Below are positions 55,519 to 64,000 of a DNA stretch of 64,000 nucleotides, piece by piece; within the stretch, counting starts at the first letter, position 1; each line of letters opens with the position of its first letter. The stretch lies in contig OX104112.1 in the NCBI GenBank assembly GCA_944474755.1, positions 61,163,640 through 61,227,639 on the forward strand, read 5' to 3'. The DNA is from Limnoperna fortunei (taxonomy: Eukaryota > Mollusca > Bivalvia > Mytilida > Modiolidae). Below the pieces are notes generated by a model. The model saw only the letters and a list, made by a program, of their open reading frames with translations. It had not been told where the DNA came from and made no database searches. Both the position numbers and the translations under genes were made by a program.

Positions 55519-56370
55519 TTAGATTTGTATTCACTCAAGTAGGTATATTCTCCTTGATATGGGTATCAAGTGAAAGTGAGTTGTTTTGAGCAATCAAATT
55601 ACCTAACATGTTTCATTGTAATCAAGATCCATGCACTGTTACATTTAATTAATCTTGTGGTCATTTTGACAAACGATAAAGATTACTAAAAAGGGCCATT
55701 CCATAGTGTTTTAGAAATACCACTCAATATATAACTTGAACAAAAGCAGTCAAATCGGGAGAATCAATTTAATGTATGCTTACAATAATAATAATAATTG
55801 TTTATTGAAGGATGCGCGGATAACTGTAATTGGAATCTGTTAAAGATATTTGACCACGTTTTCGATTAAATTTAAATAACTTCCCCTTCCAATATTAAGC
55901 ACACGAGGTACGAGCAGCCGAAAAAAATCACGTCGGAAATTGTTCTTAATTTCGTATCGTATCAGTCGATACGCACTGTGGAATGGCAGTTTTTCTGCAG
56001 CCTACTACGGTCGAGGACAGGATCTCCTTATTATGACCTGACAACCCTCAACGAGAGGTCATAAGATAGCCGCCACTTGTGGACGCGCTAGGCAGATCAG
56101 GGTGACGAGAAAGTCGGAACCCTTCGTGTACCGTCCCAGCACAAAAACATAAAATTGAAATAAAATGTTTTAGAGGTTTTATTGTTCAAATTCAAAATGA
56201 TAGACTATGTCCGGTTAAGATATTCTACATTTTCCAAACTGAAACCCCTAAGAAGTTGCAATTCTTCTGTCGATAGGCATACACTTGAAAGAGTCATATT
56301 AGCTTTAAGCTTTTAGCAACAGACCTTCTAGCTTTGCCTACATCCACACAGCTACGCACCGTATCCGCAG

Positions 56371-56666
56371 ATGACGGATAAGGAAACCTGACTGAAATCT
56401 ATAACCTAAAGACCCCTTTTGTAGTTTTAAAAAAAGAACACACACCAAGCAAAGGCAAAAAAGGCAAGATAATCCATATGTAGCCAGTACTTTGTACTTT
56501 TATAGGAGCAGTCATAACTTTCTGCACTGTGGTAATTCCCAAATTCCGAGTAGATATATTATATAACCTCAGTTTACAACTTCAAAACTGCTGGATGAAC
56601 GTTTTACAACTAATTAAGCAAGCAATCCAATGCAGTTATCTTAACTACGTGTTCGCACAAGCGTAA
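56371..56666 (+). pseudogene. Array micro-gene, C-type copy, frameshifted
   Basis: Lost one G after 'gataaggaaa', so translation ends after six codons (MTDKET). It also carries the TAG before the helix. The same lesion set as 50156 and 60112 shows they descend from one broken monomer. Confidence 0.75.
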
Positions 56667-57822
56667 TTAGATTTGTATTCACTCAAGTAGGTATATTCTC
56701 CTTGATATGGGTATCAAGTGAAAGTGAGTTGTTTTGAGCAATCAAATTACCTAACATGTTTCATTGTAATCAGATCCATGATTAATCTTGTGATCATTTT
56801 GACAAACGATAAAGATTACTTAAAAGGGCCATTTTATTGTGTTTTAGAAATACCACTCAACATATAACGTGAACAAGAGCAGTCAAGTTGGGAGAATCCA
56901 TTTAATGTATGCTTAATTAAACAAGCAATCCAATGCACAGTTATCTTTAATATGTATTCACACAAGCGTGATTAGATTTGTATTCACTCAAGTAGGGATA
57001 TTCTCCTTGATATGGGTATACAGTGAAAGTGAGTTGTTTTGAGCAATCAAATTACCTAACATGTTTCATTGTAATCAAGATCCATGCACTGTTACATTTA
57101 ATTAATCTTGTGATCATTTTGACAAACAATAAAGATTACTAAAAAGGGCCATTCCATTGTGTTTTAGAAATACCACTCAACATATAACTTGAACAGAAGC
57201 GGTCAAATTGGGAGAATCCATTTAATGTATGCTTACAATAATAATTATAGTTTATTAAAGGATGCGCGGATGACTGTAATTGGAATCTGTTAAAGATATT
57301 TGACCACGTTTCCTATTAAATTTAAATAACTTCCCCTTCCCATATTGAGCACACAAGGTACGAGCAGCCGAAAAAAAATCACGTCGGAAATTGTTCTTAA
57401 TTTCGTGTCGTATCAGTCGATACGCACTGTTGAATGGAAGTTTTTCTTCAGCCTACTACGGTCGAGGCCAGGTAGTCCGTATTACGACCTGACAACCCTC
57501 AACGAGAGGACATAAAATAGCCGCCACATGGGGACGCACTAGGCAGCTCAGGGTGACGAGAAAGTGGGAACCCTTCGTGTACGGTCCCAGCACAAAAACA
57601 TGTAAAATTGAAATAACATGTTTTAGAGGTTTTATTATTCAAATTCAAAACGATAGACTATGTCCGGCTAAGATATTCTACATTTTCCAAACTGAAAACC
57701 CTTAGAAGTTGCATTCTTCTGTCGATAGGCATACACTTGAAAGAGTCATAATAGCTTTTAGCTTTTAGCAACAGGCCCTCTAGCTTTGGCTTCATCCACA
57801 GAGCCACGCACCGCATCCGCAG

Positions 57823-58065
57823 ATGACGAATAAGGAAAGCCTGACTGAAGTCTATAACATAAGGACCCCTTTTGTAGTTTTGAAAAAAGAACGCACATCA
57901 AGCAAAGGCAAAATAATCCATATGTTGCCAGTACTCTGTATTTTTCTAGGAGCAGTCATATCTTTCTGCACTGTAGTAATTCCCATATTCCGCATAGATA
58001 TATTATATAGAACCTCAGTTTATAACTTCAAAAAACTGCTGGATGGACGTTTTACAACTAATTAA
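57823..58065 (+). CDS. Array micro-gene, A-type copy 2 (80 aa)
   Basis: Same protein as the 54088 copy except Asp3 to Asn (ACG AAT). Same basic segment, helix and C-terminus. The flanking monomer sequence is also near-identical. Confidence 0.5.
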   Translation: MTNKESLTEVYNIRTPFVVLKKERTSSKGKIIHMLPVLCIFLGAVISFCTVVIPIFRIDILYRTSVYNFKKLLDGRFTTN

Positions 58066-58961
58066 ACAAGCAGTCCAATGCACAGTTATATTAAATATGT
58101 GTTCACACAAGCGTGATTAGATTTGTATTCACTCAAGTACGTATGTTCCCCTTGATATGGCTATGGAGTGAAAGTGAGTTGTTTCTAGCAATCAACTTAT
58201 TTAACATGTTTCATTGTAATCAGATCTATGATTAATCTTGTGATCATTTTGACAAACAATAAAGATTGCTAAAAAGGGCCATTCTATTGTGTTTAAGAAA
58301 TACCACTCAACATGAACACTAACGTGAACAAGAGCAGTCAAATTAGGAGAATCCATTTAATGTATGCTTACAATAATAATAATAATTGTTTATTGAAGGA
58401 TGCGCGGATAACTGTAATTGGAATCTGTTAAAGATATTTGACCACGTTTTCGATTAAATTTAAATAACTTCCCCTTCCAATATTAAGCACACAAGGTACG
58501 AGCAGCCGAAAAAAAAATCACGTCGGAAATTGTTCTTAATTTCGTATCGTATCAGTCGAAACGCACTGTGGAATGGAGGTTTTTCTTCAGCCTACTACGG
58601 TCGAGACCAGGTTCTCCGTATTATGACCTGACAACCCTCAACGAGAGGACATAAGATAGCCGCCACTTGTGGACGCGCTAGGTAGCTCAGGGTGACGAGA
58701 AAGTGGGAACCTTTCGTGTACGGTCCCAGCACAAAAACATAGAATTGAAAAAACAAGTTTTAAAGGTTATATTATTCAAATTTAAAACGATAGACTATGT
58801 CCGGTTAAGATATCCTACATAATCCAAACTGAAAACCCTTAGAAGTTGCAATTCTTCTGTCGATAGGCATACACTTGAAAGAGTAATATTAGCTTTTAGC
58901 TTTTAGCAACAGACCCTTCTAGCTTTGGCTTCATCCAGAGAGCCACGCACCGCATCCGCAG

Positions 58962-59257
58962 ATGACGGATAAGGAAACCTGACGGAAATCTATAACCTAA
59001 AGACCCCTTTTGTAGTTTTGAAAAAAGAACACACACCAAGCAAAGGCAAAAAAGGCAAGATAATGCATATGTAGCCAGTACTTTGTACTTTTATAGGAGC
59101 AGTCATAACTTTCTGCACTGTGGTAATTCCCAAATTCCGAGTAGATATATTATATAACCTCAGTTTACAACTTCAAAACTGCTGGATGAACGTTTTACAA
59201 CTAATTAAGCAAGCAATCCAATGCAGTTATCTTAACTACGTGTTCGCACAAGCGTAA
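58962..59257 (+). pseudogene. Array micro-gene, broken copy in B position
   Basis: Sits in the B slot of the higher-order repeat with B-type upstream sequence ('agacccttctagctttggct'), but carries the C-type lost G near the start (MTDKET-stop). It also has the TAG before the helix. This mixture indicates gene conversion between B and C monomers. Confidence 0.7.
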
Positions 59258-60111
59258 TTAGATTTGTATTCACTCAAGTAGGTATATTCTCCTTGATATG
59301 GGTATCAAGTGAAAGTGAAATGTTTTGAGCAATCAAATTACCTAACATGTTTCATTGTAATCAAGATCCATGCACTGTTACATTTAATTAATCTTGTGGT
59401 CATTTTGACAAACGATAAAGATTACTAAAAAGGGCCATTCCATAGTGTTTTAGAAATACCACTCAATATATAACTTGAACAAAAGCAGTCAAATCGGGAG
59501 AATCAATTTAATGTATGCTTACAATAATAATAGTAATTGTTTATTGAAGGATGCGTGGATGACTGTAATTGGAATCTGTTAAAGATATTTGACCACGTTT
59601 TCGATTAAATTGAAAAAATAATCTTCCCTTCCATATTGAGCACACGAGGTAAGAGCAGCCGAAAAAAATCACGTCGGAAATTGTTCTTAATTTCGTATCG
59701 TATCAGTCGATACGCACTGTGGAATGGCAGTTTTTCTGCAGCCTACTACGGTCGAGGACAGGATCTCCTTATTATGACCTGACAACCCTCAACGAGAGGA
59801 CATAAGATAGCGGCCACTTGTGGACGCGCTAGGCAGATCAGGGTGACGAGAAAGTCGGAACCCTTCGTGCACCGTCCCAGCACAAAAACATGAAATTGAA
59901 ATAAAATGTTTTAGAGGTTTTATTGTTCAAATTCAACATGATAGACTATGTCCGGCTAAGATATTCTACATTTTTCAAACTGAAAACCCTAAGAAGTTGC
60001 AATTCTTCTGTCGATAGGCATACACTTGAAAGAGTCATATTAGCTTTTAGCTTTTAGCAACGGGCCTTCTAGCTTTGCCTTCATCCACACAGCTACGCAC
60101 CGTATCCGCAG

Positions 60112-60409
60112 ATGACGGATAGGGAAACCTGACGGAAATCTATAACCTAAAGACCCCTTTTGTAGTTTTAAAAAAAAAGAACACACACCAAGCAAAGGCA
60201 AAAAAGGCAAGATAATCCATATGTAGCCAGTACTTTGTACTTTTATAGGAGCAGTCATAACTTTCTGCACTGTGGTAATTCCCAAATTCCGAGTAGATAT
60301 ATTATATAACCTCAGTTTACAACTTCAAAACTGCTGGATGAACGTTTTACAACTAATTAAGCAAGCAATCCAATGCAGTTATCTTAACTACGTGTTCGCA
60401 CAAGCGTAA
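60112..60409 (+). pseudogene. Array micro-gene, C-type copy, frameshifted
   Basis: Start ATGACGGATAGGGAAACC then TGA after six codons, plus a longer A run in the Lys codons (60172-60179) and TAG before the helix. An 81-codon antisense frame here (60040-60285) is only the mirror of this region. Confidence 0.7.
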
Positions 60410-61565
60410 TTAGATTTGTATTCACTCAAGTAGGTATATTCTCCTTGATATGGGTATCAAGTGAAAGTGAGTTGTTTTGAGCAATCAAATTACCTAACAT
60501 GTTTCATTGTAATCAGATCCATGATTAATCTTGTGATCATTTTGACAAACGATAAAGATTACTTAAAAGGGCCATTTTATTGTGTTTTAGAAATACCACT
60601 CAACATATAACGTGAACAAGAGCAGTCAAGTTGGGAGAATCCATTTAATGTATGCTTAATTAAACAAGCAATCCAATGCACAGTTATCTTTAATATGTAT
60701 TCACACAAGCGTGATTAGATTTGTATTCACTCAAGTAGGGATATTCTCCTTGATATGGGTATACAGTGAAAGTGAGTTGTTTTGAGCAATCAAATTACCT
60801 AACATGTTTCATTGTAATCAAGATCCATGCACTGTTACATTTAATTAATCTTGTGATCATTTTGACAAACAATAAAGATTACTAAAAAGGGCCATTCCAT
60901 TGTGTTTTAGAAATACCACTCAACATATAACTTGAACAGAAGCGGTCAAATTGGGAGAATCCATTTAATGTATGCTTACAATAATAATTATAGTTTATTA
61001 AAGGATGCGCGGATGACTGTAATTGGAATCTGTTAAAGATATTTGACCACGTTTCCTATTAAATTTAAATAACTTCCCCTTCCCATATTGAGCACACAAG
61101 GTACGAGCAGCCGAAAAAAAATCACGTCGGAAATTGTTCTTAATTTCGTGTCGTATCAGTCGATACGCACTGTTGAATGGAAGTTTTTCTTCAGCCTACT
61201 ACGGTCGAGGCCAGGTAGTCCGTATTATGACCTGACAACCCTCAACGAGAGGACATAAAATAGCCGCCACATGGGGACGCACTAGGCAGCTCAGGGTGAC
61301 GAGAAAGTGGGAACCCTTCGTGTACGGTCCCAGCACAAAAACATGTAAAATTGAAATAACATGTGTTAGAGGTTTTATTATTCAAATTCAAAACGATAGA
61401 CTATGTCCGGCTAAGATATTCTACATTTTCCAAACTGAAAACCCTTAGAAGTTGCATTCTTCTGTCGATAGGCATACACTTGAAAGAGTCATAATAGCTT
61501 TTAGCTTTTAGCAACAGGCCCTCTAGCTTTGGCTTCATCCACAGAGCCACGCACCGCATCCGCAG

Positions 61566-61808
61566 ATGACGGATAAGGAAAGCCTGACTGAAGTCTATAA
61601 CATAAGGACCCCTTTTGTAGTTTTGAAAAAAGAACGCACATCAAGCAAAGGCAAAATAATCCATATGTTGCCAGTACTCTGTATTTTTCTAGGAGCAGTC
61701 ATATCTTTCTGCACTGTAGTAATTCCCATATTCCGCATAGATATATTATATAGAACCTCAGTTTATAACTTCAAAAAACTGCTGGATGGACGTTTTACAA
61801 CTAATTAA
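61566..61808 (+). CDS. Array micro-gene, A-type copy 3 (80 aa)
   Basis: Identical protein to the 54088 copy. Upstream 'atccgcag' and downstream AATAAA context are conserved. Confidence 0.5.
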   Translation: MTDKESLTEVYNIRTPFVVLKKERTSSKGKIIHMLPVLCIFLGAVISFCTVVIPIFRIDILYRTSVYNFKKLLDGRFTTN

Positions 61809-62700
61809 ACAAGCAGTCCAATGCACAGTTATATTAAATATGTGTTCACACAAGCGTGATTAGATTTGTATTCACTCAAGTACGTATGTTCCCCTTGATA
61901 TGGCTATGGAGTGAAAGTGAGTTGTTTCTAGCAATCAACTTATTTAACATGTTTCATTGTAATCAGATCTATGATTAATCTTGTGATCATTTTGACAAAC
62001 AATAAAGATTGCTAAAAAGGGCCATTCTATTGTGTTTAAGAAATACCACTCAACATATAACGTGAACAAGAGCAGTCAAATTAGGAGAATCCATTTAATG
62101 TATGCTTACAATAATAATAATAATTGTTTATTGAAGGATGCGCGGATAACTGTAATTGGAATCTGTTAAAGATATTTGACCACGTTTTCGATTAAATTTA
62201 AATAACTTCCCCTTCCAATATTAAGCACACAAGGTACGAGCAGCCGAAAAAAAAAATCACGTCGGAAATTGTTCTTAATTTCGTATCGTATCAGTCGAAA
62301 CGCACTGTGGAATGGAGGTTTTTCTTCAGCCTACTACGGTCGAGACCAGGTTCTCCGTATTATGACCTGACAACCCTCAACGAGAGGACATAAGATAGCC
62401 GCCACTTGTGGACGCGCTAGGTAGCTCAGGGTGACGAGAAAGTGGGAACCTTTCGTGTACGGTCCCAGCACAAAAACATAGAATTGAAAAAACAAGTTTT
62501 AGAGGTTATATTATTCAAATTTAAAACGATAGACTATGTCCGGTTAAGATATCCTACATAATCCAAACTGAAAACCCTTAGAAGTTGCAATTCTTCTGTC
62601 GATAGGCATACACTTGAAAGAGTCATATTAGCTTTTAGCTTTTAGCAACAGACCCTTCTAGCTTTGGCTTCATCCACAGAGCCACGCACCGCATCCGCAG

Positions 62701-62991
62701 ATGACGGATAAGGAAAGCCTGACTGAAGTCTATAACATAAGGACCCCTTTTGTAGTTTTGAAAAAAGAACGCACATCAAGCAAAGGCAAAATAATCCATA
62801 TGTTGCCAGTACTCTGTATTTTTCTAGGAGCAGTCATATCTTTCTGCACTGTAGTAATTCCCATATTCCGCATAGATATATTATATAGAACCTCAGTTTA
62901 TAACTTCAAAAACTGCTGGATGGACGTTTTACAACTAATTAAGCAAGCAATCCAATGCAGTTATCTTAACTACGTGTTCGCACAAGCGTAA
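62701..62991 (+). CDS. Array micro-gene, recombinant 96-aa copy
   Basis: N-terminal 70 residues are A-type (MTDKESLTEVYNIRTPFVVL, TTG at the variable codon, same helix). At 'aacttcaaaaactgctgg' it has one A fewer than A copies and continues with the B/C C-terminus (NCWMDVLQLIKQAIQC to NYVFAQA). Upstream flank is B-type and downstream is C-type. It is the only monomer in the window with the long frame uninterrupted. Confidence 0.5.
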   Translation: MTDKESLTEVYNIRTPFVVLKKERTSSKGKIIHMLPVLCIFLGAVISFCTVVIPIFRIDILYRTSVYNFKNCWMDVLQLIKQAIQCSYLNYVFAQA

Positions 62992-63240
62992 TTAGATTTG
63001 TATTCACTCAAGTAGGTATATTCTCCTTGATATGGGTATCAAGTGAAAGTGAGTTGTTTTGAGCAATCAAATTACCTAACATGTTTCATTGTAATCAGAT
63101 CCATGATTAATCTTGTGATCATTGTGACAAACCATAAAGATTACTTAAAAGGGCCATTTTATTGTGTTTTAGAAATACCACTCAACATATAACGTGAACA
63201 AGAGCAGTCAAATTGGGAGAATCCATTTAATGTATGCTTA

Positions 63241-64000
63241 ATTAAACAATCAATCCAATGCATAGTTATCTTAAATATGTATTCACACACGCGTGAATAG
63301 ATTTGTATTCACTCAAGTAGGGATATTCTCCTTGATATGGGTATACAGTGAAAGTGAGTTGTTTTGAGCAATCAAATTACCTTACATGTTTCATTGTAAT
63401 CAAGATCCATGCACTGATACATTTAATTAATCTTGTGATCATTTTGACAAACAATAAAGATTACTAAAAATGGCCATTCCATTGTGTTTTAGAAATACCA
63501 CTCAACATATAACTTGAACAGAAGCGGTCAAATTGGGAGAATCCATTTAATGTATGCTTACAATAATAATAATTATAGTTTATTAAAGGATGCGCGGATA
63601 ACTGTAATTGCAATCTGTTAAAGATTATTTGACCACGTTTCCGATTGAATTAAAATAATTTCCCCTTCCATATTGAGCACACGAGGTACGAACAGCAGCA
63701 AAAAAACACGTCGGAAATTGTTCTTAATTTCGTATCGTATCAGTCGATACGCACTGTGGGATGGCAGTTTTTCTGCAGCCTACTACGGTCGAGGACAGGA
63801 TCTCCGTATTATGACCTGACAACCCTCAACGAGAGGACATAAGATAGCCGCCACTTGTGGACGCGCTAGGCAGATCAGGGTGACGAGAAAGTCGGAACCC
63901 TTCGTGTACCGTCCCAGCACAAAAACATAAAATTGAAATAAAATGTTTTAGAGGTTTTATTGTTCAAATTCAAAATGATAGACTATGTCCGGTTAAGATA
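63241..64000 (+). repeat. Start of a further array copy, cut by the window edge
   Basis: After the half-unit junction at 63240/63241 the sequence resembles the 49.2-50.0 kb copy more than the A copies ('cacacacgcgtgaatag', 'acgaacagcagcaaaaaaac', 'gggatggcagtttttctgca'). The monomer order is therefore not strictly periodic to the right. Confidence 0.8.

Larger units (their letters stand above)
53181..56914 (+). repeat. Higher-order repeat copy 1 (A-B-C + half-unit)
   Basis: 3,734 bp between successive half-unit junctions. Contains frames at 54088 (A), 55222 (B) and 56371 (C). Confidence 0.9.
56915..60658 (+). repeat. Higher-order repeat copy 2
   Basis: 3,744 bp, nearly identical to copy 1. 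Distinguishing marks include an insertion 'catgaacactaacgtg' at ~58312 and MTN instead of MTD at the A frame. Confidence 0.9.
60659..63240 (+). repeat. Higher-order repeat copy 3, one monomer short
   Basis: 2,582 bp instead of ~3,740: it contains A (61566) and one hybrid monomer (62701) before the half-unit junction. This is the expected product of an unequal exchange that fused the 5' part of B, an A-type frame and the 3' part of C. Confidence 0.88.
45865..64000 (+). repeat. Tandem array of ~1.14-kb monomers in a ~3.74-kb higher-order repeat, continuing past the window
   Basis: Each monomer contains, in order: '(aat)n...tttattaaaggatgcgcgg', 'tcacgtcggaaattgttctt', a hairpin 'cgtatcgtatcagtcgatac', 'gacctgacaaccctcaacga', 'cttctgtcgataggcataca', 'cgca.ccgcatccgcag' directly before the ATG of a short frame, then 'tgtattcactcaagta', 'gtgagttgttttgagcaatc' and 'gacaaac.ataaag'. 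Frame starts are at 49002, 50156, 54088, 55222, 56371, 57823, 58962, 60112, 61566 and 62701. Spacing cycles 1134/1149/1452, then 1139/1150/1454, then 1135. The left-edge copy is the most diverged; central and right copies differ at few sites. Two transposons interrupt the left part. Confidence 0.93.

Noticed and set aside
60040..60285. 81-codon frame antisense to the array micro-gene
   Set aside because: Mirror of a broken sense copy; present in one monomer only and with no family resemblance.

Overview
The window is animal nuclear DNA: AT-rich, with GT..AG introns, non-LTR retrotransposons, hAT and Tigger/pogo-type DNA transposons and several satellite-like arrays. It is most likely a bivalve mollusc. 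A dispersed repeat at 33876-34302 (core 'gacgaaacgcgcgtc') and the 'ctcacctg...caggtgagcgatacaggc' element at 29261-31145 look, from memory, like repeats common in mytilid mussels and other bivalves. That placement is recognition, not a database result.

Region 1 (1-28.1 kb) holds the 3' end of one gene on the + strand, an axonemal dynein heavy chain of the DNAH5/DNAH8 class (closest to DNAH8 by eye). Nineteen exons (1615-27933) join with consistent phases into 2,760 nt, or 919 residues plus stop. They cover the end of AAA5, AAA6 and the C-terminal domain. The rest of the gene lies left of the window. The introns carry a pogo/DDE_1 transposase fragment, a 152-bp near-perfect hairpin, a Tigger-like element with 21-bp inverted ends, a decayed 3.3-kb hAT element with recognisable inverted ends, nine copies of a 122-bp minisatellite, two copies of a hairpin repeat with a conserved TGACGTCA, and a local duplication of an exon end with its splice donor.

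Region 2 (28.1-45.9 kb) is repeat-rich intergenic DNA. It has a 1.9-kb element made of four ~470-bp units, a ~2.07-kb segment between 27-bp direct repeats, fragments of at least three LINE copies, a ~0.88-kb foldback of 21-bp repeats inserted in one of them, and a 47-bp array in what looks like that LINE's 3' UTR. A small uncharacterised Thr-rich gene on the - strand (42641-43275) is supported by a clean two-exon splice.

Region 3 (45.9 kb to the right edge) is a tandem array of ~1.14-kb monomers organised into a ~3.74-kb higher-order repeat (A, B, C, plus a truncated ~0.3-kb piece). Each full monomer carries one short frame with a single predicted membrane helix. Three A copies encode 80 aa, an outlying copy 63 aa, and one recombinant copy 96 aa; the B and C copies are broken by a stop or frameshift. 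Two later insertions, a 1.9-kb element flanked by ATTAA and a 5'-truncated LINE flanked by TATTCT, interrupt the array. Neighbouring array copies act as empty sites and fix both boundaries. The array continues past the window.
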